64,000 bases of DNA from Methanobrevibacter sp. (GTDB lineage Archaea; Methanobacteriota; Methanobacteria; Methanobacteriales; Methanobacteriaceae): NCBI GenBank assembly GCA_022775905.1, contig JALFJX010000024.1, forward strand, positions 1 through 64,000, read 5' to 3'. The notes under the pieces are model-generated. The model was not told the origin of the DNA, searched no databases, and was given only the letters and a program-made list of their open reading frames with translations. A program made the position numbers and the translations under genes. Shown here piece by piece: positions 39,244 to 49,100 of the stretch (positions are counted from its first letter, which is position 1; every line of letters starts with the position of its first letter).

Positions 39244-39993
39244 ATAAAAATTGAAGAAATCGATGCGATCAAATATAAAAATGACCAACACGAAGAAGTT
39301 CGTGAAAATGTTGTAAAAGATGAAACCATTACATTAACAATAAATGGAGACATATCCCGTAGTTTATCTGCAATTGAAGACTCACTTAAAGAGTTTGCAG
39401 TAGGATACTTGTTTAATGAAAATATGGTAAGGTCTTTAGAGGACATTAAAAAAATAGAAATTGACGGCATACAAATCAATGTAGAGATTGATGATACATT
39501 ACTTAAAACCAATGAAACAGTTTTATGTTCCGATTCCGCAGGCGGATGGAGAAGTAAAATAAAAACTGTAAATCCTGTTGAATCTGATTTTCAAGTTTCT
39601 GTTAAAGAATTAATTGATAGAATTGAAGAATTAAGAGAAAATGCAGAAATCTGGCAGGCTACCGGTGGAACACATGTTGCTGGAATCGTATATGACGGAC
39701 AGTTTGTTGTAAAAGAAGATGTGAGCCGCCACGTTGCAGTTGACAAAGTAATTGGATACGGAATATTAAACGGCTTTGACTTAAACCATTCCTATGTAAT
39801 TTACAGTGGAAGAATGCCTGCAGACATGGTAATCAAAATGACCAGAGCAGGTGTGCCTCTTTTAGCATCAAATGCATCACCAGCAAATTCCGGATATAAT
39901 ATTGCAAAAAAAGGAAATATTACTCTTGTTGGATTCCTAAGAGGCCAACGTTGTAATATATATAATAATCAAAATAGAGTAATTTTTGACTAA
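39244..39993 (+). CDS. fdhD: FdhD sulphurtransferase for formate dehydrogenase, apparent ATA start
   Basis: Delivers sulphur to the pterin cofactor so that FdhA becomes active. Conserved parts are ETVLCSDSAGGW (cysteine region), ATGGTHVAGI, EDVSRHVAVDKVIGYG and SGRMPADMVIKMTRAGVP. The first ATG in frame is at 39409, but it would remove the conserved segment LTINGDISRSLSAIEDSLKEFAVGYLF in halves. The frame is open back to 39217 with no ATG, GTG or TTG. A GGGAG site (39234-39238) points to ATA at 39244, giving I/M-K-I-E-E-I-D, where one base change from ATG would be enough. Confidence 0.8.
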   Translation: MKIEEIDAIKYKNDQHEEVRENVVKDETITLTINGDISRSLSAIEDSLKEFAVGYLFNENMVRSLEDIKKIEIDGIQINVEIDDTLLKTNETVLCSDSAGGWRSKIKTVNPVESDFQVSVKELIDRIEELRENAEIWQATGGTHVAGIVYDGQFVVKEDVSRHVAVDKVIGYGILNGFDLNHSYVIYSGRMPADMVIKMTRAGVPLLASNASPANSGYNIAKKGNITLVGFLRGQRCNIYNNQNRVIFD

Positions 39994-39994
39994 A

Positions 39995-40585
39995 TTACTC
40001 TAATACAGTATGTCTTGCTTTTAGGTCGCTTTCAGTTTGTTGCATTTTTTCCATCAATTCAGAAACAATAGCATCTAAGAATACTAAAGTAGTCAATTCA
40101 AATGCAGTACCTAAAGGTGTTAAAGATGTATAGTTACCATGGATTTGACGTTTCATATAGTTTTCGTCATCCACTTCTTTTTTAGTTCTTCCTTTAACAA
40201 GAACATAAGCATCACATAATTGTCCTAAAGTGGATTCAGGGTAAGATGTTAAAGCTAAAACTTTTGAACCTCTATTTTTAGCAATTTTTGCAGCTGAAAC
40301 AATAGTGTTTGTTTCACCGGAACCTGAAATAGCAATAATACAATCATCTTCATAAATAGCCGGAGATATAGTTTCCCCTACAACATAAGCACTTAAACCT
40401 AAATGCATTAATCTCATTGCAAAAGCTTTAGCAGCGAGTCCAGATCTTCCAGCACCAGTAACAAATATATTTTTTGAATTAATAATTATTTCCTCAAATT
40501 CATCAATTGCTTTTTCATCTAAAAATTCTTCAGCGTTTTTAATATTATCTAATATAGCTTTAATAGAAGTTTTCATTATTTCCAT
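39995..40585 (-). CDS. hxlB: 6-phospho-3-hexuloisomerase
   Basis: Interconverts hexulose 6-phosphate and fructose 6-phosphate; in archaea without the oxidative pentose pathway it works with hexulose phosphate synthase to make pentoses. 196 residues with the SIS-domain signatures FVTGAGRSGLAAKAFAMRL and AISGSGETNT, and SLTPLGTAFEL near the C-terminus. I take the ATG at 40585, nine bases after GGGA. Its stop is one base from the fdhD stop (convergent). Confidence 0.92.
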   Translation of the reverse strand: MEIMKTSIKAILDNIKNAEEFLDEKAIDEFEEIIINSKNIFVTGAGRSGLAAKAFAMRLMHLGLSAYVVGETISPAIYEDDCIIAISGSGETNTIVSAAKIAKNRGSKVLALTSYPESTLGQLCDAYVLVKGRTKKEVDDENYMKRQIHGNYTSLTPLGTAFELTTLVFLDAIVSELMEKMQQTESDLKARHTVLE

Positions 40586-40642
40586 TTTATCTAATCCCAA
40601 AATCGATATTATTAATTATGATTAAAATTTTATTTATAATTG

Positions 40643-41512
40643 ATGGAATTTGAAAGTAAAGGATTGATAAGTTTAGAGATAAATGGTGAAGTTTACGGAT
40701 ATAGACTATATGAAAGTCTTGATTCCCTATCAAAAACCAAATCTCAAAGAAGGTCTGCAAAAGAGCTAAATATTTCTCATACAGTATTTAATAGAAGAAT
40801 ACTCAAAGCAGAAGAAAAGTTAGGATTTAAGCTTACAAAAAAAGTGGGAAATGGAACTGCACTTACACAAGAAGGGTTGGATTTACTGGAAGAATTTAAG
40901 AAATATGCAATCCAAATCGAAAAAACTTCCACCATCAACATTGTCGGAGGCCACATAAGCACTGGTCTTTTGGAAAGTATAGATCTTCCATTCAAAACAA
41001 ATATTTATAGTAGCAACGATGAAGATGCATTTGAACTTGCTAAAAGAGGAGTTGTTGACCTATTAACACTTGATGATCCTTTAATAGCATTTGAAAGGGA
41101 CATAAATTTCTACCCAATAGCTTACGATTATTTGGTTCTTGTATCAAGCCCAAATTCCAAAAAAATTGAAACAATTTCAGACCTAGAAAACCTTGATTTT
41201 GTAAGTGTATCCGGATCTGCACAAAGGCTTGCATGGGACAGTTTGAGGCACTATGATATACATGTAAACATTAAAGAAAGTGTAAGTTCACAATTTGATG
41301 CATACAAATTAGTCAGAGACTCAAAAAATTTGCATACTTTTTTAAATGCAAGCTATTTTAAAGGCAATGAACTTTTAAAATTCGATACACAACATGTAAT
41401 CAGTTTAGTTAAAGTTAATGAAGACAAAACAGAAGTGAATGATTTCATTAAATACTTAACTAATGAAGAAGGTCAGAAAACCATTGAAAAACAAGGTTTT
41501 ACCCCAATGTAA
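40643..41512 (+). CDS. ModE-like HTH regulator with substrate-binding-protein domain
   Basis: The first 85 residues are a ModE/LysR-type winged helix (SLSKTKSQRRSAKELNISHTVFNRRILKAEEKLGFKL). From about residue 95 a periplasmic-binding-like domain follows (INIVGGHISTGLLESI), but without a signal peptide, so it senses a ligand inside the cell. By analogy it could respond to molybdate or tungstate; the nearby fdh, fmdE and fdhD genes make that attractive. A TTTATAAT box is only about ten bases before the ATG, so the start may lie slightly further in. Confidence 0.7.
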   Translation: MEFESKGLISLEINGEVYGYRLYESLDSLSKTKSQRRSAKELNISHTVFNRRILKAEEKLGFKLTKKVGNGTALTQEGLDLLEEFKKYAIQIEKTSTINIVGGHISTGLLESIDLPFKTNIYSSNDEDAFELAKRGVVDLLTLDDPLIAFERDINFYPIAYDYLVLVSSPNSKKIETISDLENLDFVSVSGSAQRLAWDSLRHYDIHVNIKESVSSQFDAYKLVRDSKNLHTFLNASYFKGNELLKFDTQHVISLVKVNEDKTEVNDFIKYLTNEEGQKTIEKQGFTPM

Positions 41513-41681
41513 TATTACTTTCCAAATGCTCTAAGAAAAACTAAAATTATATTATATAATATATTATTATACATCACTCATATGACCACATTATTTTGTG
41601 ATTTATCACATTATTTGATTTTTCAAAACATTAAATAATGATAAGAAACAATATAAAATTAAAGTATTTGAAGGCGATATT

Positions 41682-42596
41682 ATGGCAAAAAACAGAGATT
41701 TACTAGCGATTGGTCACTCTGCTCATGACTACATTATTAGAGTGCCTGAATTTCCAAAAGCAAACTTTTCAGCCCCAATAACCAATATGAAAACATTTAA
41801 TGGTGGAGCTGCAGCAAATGTTGCTTGTGTTGGGGCCAAATTAGGATTAAAAACTTCCTTGGTTTCAGCAGTTGGTGGAGATTTCAAAAAAACCGAATAT
41901 TATGAACACATGCAAAATTTAGGTATTGACACTGATTCATTAATCATTGTTCCGGGAGAATCAACACCTACAGCATTTGTTTTAACTAATGATAATGATG
42001 ACCAAATAAGTTATTTCTATTGGGGTGCTGCACGTGAATTTGCAGAAAGTAAAGTACCAGCATCTGCAATTAAAAATACTGAAGCAGTTCATTTAGCAAC
42101 AGGAGACCCTGAATTCAATTGGAAATGTTCAGAAGAAGCTAAAAATGAAGATTTACTTATTTCATTCGACCCAGGTCAAGACCTTGGAATGTACGACATC
42201 AAAAAATTAAGGGACGTAATTGAAAACACAACTATTCTCTTCGGTAATCATCATGAAATTGGAAGAATCTTGGAATCACTCGAAGTAGATTTAGATGGTC
42301 TTAGAGCATTAGGTCCAAAAATAATTGTTAAAACATGCGGTGCTAACGGTACTGAAATCTACTCAAATGAAGAAAAAATTAAAATCGATGCAATTGAAAC
42401 CACTGTTGTCGACCCAACAGGTGCAGGAGATTCATTTAGAGCAGGATTCTTATCAAGATTCTTAAATGGAGAATCATTAGAAGCATCCGCTAAATTCGCA
42501 TCAACCGTTTCATCATTCATTATTGAGCATCAAGGTTGTCAAACCAACATGCCTACTTTTGATGATGTATTTGAAAGAATGAATAGATTCTACTAA
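41682..42596 (+). CDS. PfkB-family sugar or nucleoside kinase
   Basis: 304 residues with the ribokinase-fold marks FNGGAAANVACVGAKLG near the N-terminus and the anion hole DPTGAGDSFRAGF with the catalytic Asp near residue 250. Closest in my memory to the methanococcal MJ0406-type nucleoside kinase, but the phosphate acceptor cannot be decided by sequence. AAGGCGAT lies before the ATG. Confidence 0.88.
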   Translation: MAKNRDLLAIGHSAHDYIIRVPEFPKANFSAPITNMKTFNGGAAANVACVGAKLGLKTSLVSAVGGDFKKTEYYEHMQNLGIDTDSLIIVPGESTPTAFVLTNDNDDQISYFYWGAAREFAESKVPASAIKNTEAVHLATGDPEFNWKCSEEAKNEDLLISFDPGQDLGMYDIKKLRDVIENTTILFGNHHEIGRILESLEVDLDGLRALGPKIIVKTCGANGTEIYSNEEKIKIDAIETTVVDPTGAGDSFRAGFLSRFLNGESLEASAKFASTVSSFIIEHQGCQTNMPTFDDVFERMNRFY

Positions 42597-42604
42597 ATCT
42601 ATTC
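42581..42604 (+). terminator. Hairpin terminator across the pfkB stop
   Basis: GAATAGATT / AATCTATTC, perfect 9 bp, loop CTACTA, the stop codon inside; followed by TTTTTTTAACTTTTTTT. Confidence 0.8.
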
Positions 42605-42844
42605 TTTTTTTAACTTTTTTTAAAGTATACTTTATTTTTATCAATATGACTTTATTTCCTTATTTAGAAACTAAAAACACTATTTTTTCAAAAACACTTG
42701 ACACATATCAATAATATTTTAATTAAAAGATAACCTATTAATTTAAATACTAATAAATAAATATAAGAGATTATCAAATTGATATGAAAGTTAATTAAAT
42801 TAAATTTGACTGTTTTAAATCTTATTTGAAAATGGTGTGATAAC

Positions 42845-44143
42845 ATGACTCAAATTAGTGATGCTAAAAAAGGAATTTTAACTGAAGAAATGAAACATGT
42901 CGCAAAAATAGAAAATGTTTCAGAAGATTTTATTTTAAGATCAGTAGCAGAAGGTACTATTGTAATACCAGGTAACGTAAACAGAGATATTGAAGCTTCA
43001 GGTATTGGTGCAGGACTCAGAACTAAAGTAAACGCAACCGTCGGAACTTCAACTGATCTTGTTGACTTTGATGAAGAAGTATTAAAAGCACAAATTGCAA
43101 TCGACAATGGTGCAGACTGTTTAATGGAATTAAGTATTGGTGGAGACTTAGATGTAATCAGAAGAAGAGTTCTCGACATGTCCCCATTACCAGTAGGATC
43201 AGTACCAGTATACCAAGCATCCATTGAAAGTATCAGAAAACATGGTTCCGTAGTGGATATGACTGAAGATGACTTATTCAATGCTATCGAAAAACAAGCA
43301 AAAGATGGTATTGACTTCATGGCAATTCACAGTAGTATCAACATTGAAACCTTAACCAGACTCAAAAGACAAGGTCGTGTAACAGGACTCGTATCCCGTG
43401 GAGGTTCTTTCATGTCTGGATGGATTGTTGAAAACGAACAAGAAAATCCATTATACTCAAACTTTGATTATGTTTTAGAACTTGCTAAAGAACATGATGT
43501 TGTTCTTTCACTTGCAAACGGTATGAGAGCAGGATCTATTGCTGATTCAACCGACAGGGCTCAAATCCAAGAATTGATCATTTTAGGAGAATTAATCGAT
43601 AGATCTCGTGAAGCTGGAGTACAATGTATGATTGAAGGACCTGGACACATCCCTATTAACGAAATCCCAACAAACGTTATGATTCAAAAGAAAATGTGTT
43701 CCAACGCTCCTTTCTACATGCTCGGACCTATTGTATGTGATGTAGCACCAGGTTACGACCACATTGTATCTGCAATCGGTGCAGCATCTTCTGCAAAAGC
43801 TGGAGCAGACTTTATCTGTTACGTAACTCCTGCTGAACACCTCGCTCTCCCTGACCCAGACGATGTAAAAGAAGGTGTAATTGCAACTAAAATCGGAGCT
43901 TACGCTGGTGACCTCGCAACCGGTATAATCGATGGTTCCCAAGATTTAGCAATGGCTGAAGCTCGTAAAAGATTAGACTGGGAAGCACAATATGAATGTG
44001 CAATGTTCCCTGAAGCTGCACGTGCAAAAAGAGATCAAAGACCACCTGAAGATGAAGACGCATGTACAATGTGCGGTAACTTCTGTGCAGTAAAAATCGT
44101 TAACGAATGGTTAGACAAATCTGATTCTGACCTAATCAAATAG
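42845..44143 (+). CDS. thiC: Phosphomethylpyrimidine synthase ThiC
   Basis: Converts aminoimidazole ribotide to the thiamine pyrimidine. 432 residues, the short archaeal form. Visible motifs: [17 protein letters not shown], the metal site region [15 protein letters not shown], and the C-terminal cluster cysteines [19 protein letters not shown] precedes the ATG. The 247-base upstream gap is AT-rich; I looked for a TPP riboswitch and see none. Confidence 0.95.
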   Translation: MTQISDAKKGILTEEMKHVAKIENVSEDFILRSVAEGTIVIPGNVNRDIEASGIGAGLRTKVNATVGTSTDLVDFDEEVLKAQIAIDNGADCLMELSIGGDLDVIRRRVLDMSPLPVGSVPVYQASIESIRKHGSVVDMTEDDLFNAIEKQAKDGIDFMAIHSSINIETLTRLKRQGRVTGLVSRGGSFMSGWIVENEQENPLYSNFDYVLELAKEHDVVLSLANGMRAGSIADSTDRAQIQELIILGELIDRSREAGVQCMIEGPGHIPINEIPTNVMIQKKMCSNAPFYMLGPIVCDVAPGYDHIVSAIGAASSAKAGADFICYVTPAEHLALPDPDDVKEGVIATKIGAYAGDLATGIIDGSQDLAMAEARKRLDWEAQYECAMFPEAARAKRDQRPPEDEDACTMCGNFCAVKIVNEWLDKSDSDLIK

Positions 44144-44161
44144 ATAGATTTTCTATCTATT
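44139..44161 (+). terminator. Hairpin terminator across the thiC stop
   Basis: AATAGATAG-ATTTT-CTATCTATT (9-bp arms) starts in the final codon and contains the TAG stop; CTTATTTTTTATA follows. Confidence 0.78.
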
Positions 44162-44361
44162 CTTATTTTTTATATTCATTTCCCAAAATATGATGTAATA
44201 AACCACGTGTTTTACATCATATACTAACTATTTTTTAAAAACTTTGAAAAAATAATCATCAAATCACTTAGTTTTACTAATCTTTTTATATAAATAACAA
44301 CAAATATTATTTTAATATAACTTATTTTATGATAATTTTTTTATTAAAACGGTGAATATAA

Positions 44362-45945
44362 ATGACACATTGGATTGAAAACATAGCTACTGAATTAGCA
44401 GAAAGAGATGTAGAAGAACATGTTATTGCAAGTGGAACCTCCATTTCAGGTTCAATTCACATTGGAAACTCATGCGACATATTTATTGCTAATGCAATTG
44501 GAAAAAAATTAAGGGAACTCGGAAAACAAGCAAAAACCATCTGGATTGCAGATGACCACGATCCATTAAGAAAAGTTCCATTCCCACTTCCTGAAGATTA
44601 CGACAAATACTTAGGTATGCCATACTCCGTTATCCCATGTCCTGACGGCTGCTGTGCAAACTTTGTAGAACACTTTGAAAAACCTTTACTTTCAGTAATG
44701 GACGATTACGGAATTGAAATGGAAACCAAATCCGGTTTTGAAATGTATAAAACTGGAGTTTACAACGACTACATTAGAACCTCTCTCGAACACGTTGATG
44801 AAATCAAAGAGATTTTCAACGAATACAGAAGAGAACCATTAGCAGATGACTGGTTACCATACAACCCGATTTGTGACGAATGTGGACGTGTAAACACAAC
44901 TTATGCTTATGACTTTGACGGCGACATCATCAAATACAGATGTGAATGTGGCCACGAAGGTGAAATGGATATCAAATCAGGTAACGGTAAACTTACCTGG
45001 AGAGTAGAATGGGCTGCAAGATGGAAAATCTTCGGAACCACATGTGAACCATTCGGAAAAGACCACGCAGCTAGTGGCGGATCCTACGATGTAAGTAGCA
45101 TTATTTCAGAAAAAATCTTTGATTACCCTGCACCATTCCCAGTACCATACGAATGGATTACTCTCGATGGTGAAGCAATGAGTAAATCTCACGGAGTATT
45201 CTTTGCTCCAGAAGAATGGTTAAAAATTGGACCTGCAGAAAGTCTTAACTACTACTTGTTCAGATCCAAACCAATGAAAGCAAAAGACTTCTCACCAAAA
45301 ATGTCTTTCTTAGACTTTATCGACCAATTTGATACCGTTGAAAAAGTATTCTACGGTGAAGAAGAAGCACCATCTGAAAAAGAAGGTAAAAAATTCAAAG
45401 AAATCTATGAAATCGTACAAATCAACGAAGGTAGTCCTTTACCATTCAGACCACCTTTCAGATTCCTCGTTAACGCTTACCAAATTGCTGGAGACGACTT
45501 AGAAAAAATCTTTGGAATTTTAAAAAGAAACTCCCAATTATCAAAAAGCTTTAAAGACAAAGAATTTGGCGACTTAAATGAAACTGAATTAGCTCAATAT
45601 CGTGAAAGAGTTGACAACGTAATTTACTGGTTAGATACTTATGCACCTAAATTCGTAAAATTCCAAGTGCAAGAGAAAAACATTCCAAAATTACCGTTGA
45701 CCGAAGATCAAGACAAATTCTTAGCTGACTTAGCTGACTTGATGGAAAACAATGAATTCTCAGAAGCAACTGAATTGCACGATGCAATGTATGAAATCTT
45801 AGAAGCACAAGAATTAAAACCTCAAAAAGGATTCCAAGCCATTTACAAAATGATTCTTGGTCAAAAACAAGGTCCAAGAGCAGCTTCATTCTTGCTCAGC
45901 TTAGACAAAGATTTCGTTGTAAAAAGATTAAGAAAAGAAGCTTAA
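44362..45945 (+). CDS. lysS: Lysyl-tRNA synthetase, class I
   Basis: Archaeal class I LysRS of 527 residues. HIGN motif in [11 protein letters not shown] near residue 36, MSKSHG near 276, and a zinc-binding region CDECGR...CECGHEG near 172-198. ACGGTGA precedes the ATG. Confidence 0.96.
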   Translation: MTHWIENIATELAERDVEEHVIASGTSISGSIHIGNSCDIFIANAIGKKLRELGKQAKTIWIADDHDPLRKVPFPLPEDYDKYLGMPYSVIPCPDGCCANFVEHFEKPLLSVMDDYGIEMETKSGFEMYKTGVYNDYIRTSLEHVDEIKEIFNEYRREPLADDWLPYNPICDECGRVNTTYAYDFDGDIIKYRCECGHEGEMDIKSGNGKLTWRVEWAARWKIFGTTCEPFGKDHAASGGSYDVSSIISEKIFDYPAPFPVPYEWITLDGEAMSKSHGVFFAPEEWLKIGPAESLNYYLFRSKPMKAKDFSPKMSFLDFIDQFDTVEKVFYGEEEAPSEKEGKKFKEIYEIVQINEGSPLPFRPPFRFLVNAYQIAGDDLEKIFGILKRNSQLSKSFKDKEFGDLNETELAQYRERVDNVIYWLDTYAPKFVKFQVQEKNIPKLPLTEDQDKFLADLADLMENNEFSEATELHDAMYEILEAQELKPQKGFQAIYKMILGQKQGPRAASFLLSLDKDFVVKRLRKEA

Positions 45946-45951
45946 TCTTTT
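45922..45951 (+). terminator. Hairpin terminator across the lysS stop
   Basis: Perfect 11-bp arms AAAAGATTAAG / CTTAATCTTTT; the left arm is coding, the right arm contains the stop. AAATTTTCTTTTTTTAC follows. Confidence 0.78.
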
Positions 45952-46089
45952 AAATTTTCTTTTTTTACTCATTTTTATATCCATTTAAATTAAAGATATG
46001 AAAAATAATTTTTATCAATTTTATAACAACTTAAAAATAAAAATAGCTATCTTCGATTATTTCAATAGCTTAGAAAAAAAATAAAAATA

Positions 46090-46114
46090 AAGTGAATGAG
46101 ATATAGATTCACTT
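46090..46114 (-). terminator. Hairpin terminator of the large surface protein
   Basis: AAGTGAAT / ATTCACTT around the stop codon region; on the minus strand TTATTTTTATTTTTTTT follows. Confidence 0.7.
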
Positions 46115-49100
46115 CTTAATTCTTATGGTGTTTGTAATTTTTGAATAACCATATGTGGATTTGACAGTATATTTTCCAACTTTAAGATTTTTCAAAATCA
46201 AACAGGCATATCCTTTGCTGTTGGTTTTTACCTTGTAAGTTTTGCCCTTAAACTTAATAGTTATTTTTTTACCTTTAACGATTTTACCGTTCTTATTAAC
46301 AAGCTTAACTTTGAATGTGACCTTTTTAACTTTTATGCCCACAATATTCTTAGCAGAAATAAGTGATTTTACAGTTATCTTATTGGATACTTTAGTTCCA
46401 TTATAAGTTGTAGTTATTGTATATTTGCCCGGTTTTAAACTAATTTTTAATGATGCATATCCATTTTTATCAGTTTTAACCGTGTAGGTTTTTTTATTAA
46501 CTTTGAATACAACCTTACAACCAGCACCTACAGGATTATGGTTTGTTGTATTGTAGATACGCACTTTGAAATACTTTCCTGCACCATAATATTGTGTCAA
46601 ATCCTTATTTCCCATTATTTTTGTATAAATCCTGATTGTATTTACAACTTTTTCACCTGTTTGCGGATTTACCGCAGTTATTTTGTAGGTTCCAGGATTT
46701 ATATTAATGTTTAATCTCACAATACCATTTGCAAGAGTTTTGACTCCATATACTTTTCCATTGATAGTGAACTTAACCACTGTATTGGCCAAAGCCTTAC
46801 CTTCTGATGTAAAGAACATTGCAAAGTATTGAGTTCCTGACCCATAGAGCTTTACCACATCTGTTGAGTTTATTGTAGATAAGACTGTAATTTGTGCAGT
46901 AGCATTAGCTGCCTTGTGAGACAATGTCTCTTCAAAGATTACTTCTGCAAGATATTTCCCAGGATTCAAATCAACATCCAATACTGCTTTTCCTTCATCA
47001 TCAGTTGTTAGTTCATATTCCTTGTTTCCGATTTTAACAATGACAATTGCTCCTGAAATAGCTTTATTGTTTGAATTCAATTTTATTTGAAGTGATTGTG
47101 ATCCTTTATAGTATGAAGTAACATTACCCACAATTAATTCTGATTCCAACAAACCGCTGGCAACTTTGAAGCTTCCACTAACAGAGGTTGTTGAGTAATC
47201 ATCATCCCCAGAGCATACTGCTGAAAATATATAATTTCCAGGTTTTAATTTACCAATTACCAATTTACCTATGCCCTTTTTAACATCAACATTATAGGTT
47301 TTACTGTCTATAGTTAAACCAACTTTACCAGTTATTGCTTCCCCATTGATGTCAGTTAACTTAATGTTTGCAATTACCCTATCATTTACGGAAGCATCAT
47401 TGATTGAAACTGACAATACTGATTTTATCTTAGATACCTTGAGTACAAATGTCGCACTTGAAGAATTATAGTTTGCATCACCCGCATAACTTGCAATTAT
47501 TGTATATTTACCTGCATCAAGCGGTGAGATATACCAGAAAGCAATTCCATTATCAATTTGTTTAATCCTTTTTGAGTACTGCCCGATCATTTCAAAAGAG
47601 ACTTCACCGGTTGCATTTTGCGGTAGATATGCATAAATCATTATGTTTTCGCCCAAAGTAACCTCACCGGTTACAATGTTAATTGTTGAGTTTGCCTTTA
47701 GAACATTTGCAAATCCATAAATACTGGATGCTATGAATGTTGAATCACCACTATAAGTAACATCCACCCTATAGGTTCCAACATTTAAACTTTCAAATTC
47801 ACAAATAGCTTCCCCATTGATTATATCCACTGTTTTTGAAATATCATTTATGTTGAAAGTAACATATCCAGTAGCAGCATTATTCAATATTGCTTTGATT
47901 ATCAAGTCCTGTCCATAATATGAATCATTAATATCCAATGAAATGGTTGTGGTTTCATTTCTGACTGAAAATGAAACTTGACAGCTTACATTGGTATAAT
48001 TTTCATTTCCATCATATGTAACAATTACATCATATTTTCCGATTTCCTGATTGTTAAGTGCCAATATAGCTTTTGAATCATTTATTTCAACAATATAAAT
48101 TGAATCATTGACTTTAATTGTAACTTCACCATGAATGTTTTCGGAAAATGATACTTCAATCATTTCCTCTTCACCAGGGAGAATATTTTCTGTCTTAACT
48201 GTTATAGTCGGAACTGCCTTTTTGACTTCAAATGTTGAGTTTAAATTCTTTGAGATAATTTCATTTTGATACGTTGCACTAACATCATATTTTCCTATTT
48301 TAAGACTAGAAATATTTATTGAAGCTTTAGAGTTGACTACATCAACACTTTGAATAATATCACCAATTTTAAAAGTAACAGTGCCTGTAACATTGCCTTC
48401 AAAAACGACAGTTATGATTTCATCTTCACCATATGAAATATTATTTGAATTCAATATAAAATTCAATTGTTTTACAATGATATTACTTGTCACTGTTTGA
48501 TTTAGATAGCTTGCAGATATTGTATAAACTCCACTAGCCAGATTTAGAGTGATTCCAGCCATTCCATCATTGTCTGTAGTCAAATTATATATTTGATTAT
48601 TGAATCTGATAGTGACATTACGGTTTGGCATTGTAATTCTATTCTTTTCAACTAGAACAATAGAATATGTGAAATTGTTGTATTCAACAGCTTCAACATC
48701 CTCACAGACAATTATGAAATCCTCATCTATTATTATTGTTGTGTTGTAGGTTGCATTTTCAAAGTTTCTGTCCCCTTCATAAAATGCAAAGACATAGTTT
48801 GTTCCGCTGTCAAATGTGACATTGAAAGTTGCACTGCCATTTGTTAAATTCAAATAGACAACTTCAAAATTGACATATACTCCAACACGACCAGTACAGT
48901 TTGCATTTGTATTTATCTGTATTATTCCAGTTCTATTTTCTCTTGTAATATCAATATCAAATTCCGGATTGTTTTTCAATACATTGAATGATGTTGATGC
49001 AATTGATGGTGAGTATAGATTATCACCTTTAAAGATAATTGAAACATTATATTTACCGCCACCAAGATTTGAAATAGAAATATTTGTATTGTTCTTAATC

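Noticed and set aside
42597-42844. Possible TPP riboswitch before thiC
   Set aside because: The conserved THI-element cores and the two arms could not be found; the region is plain AT-rich spacer.
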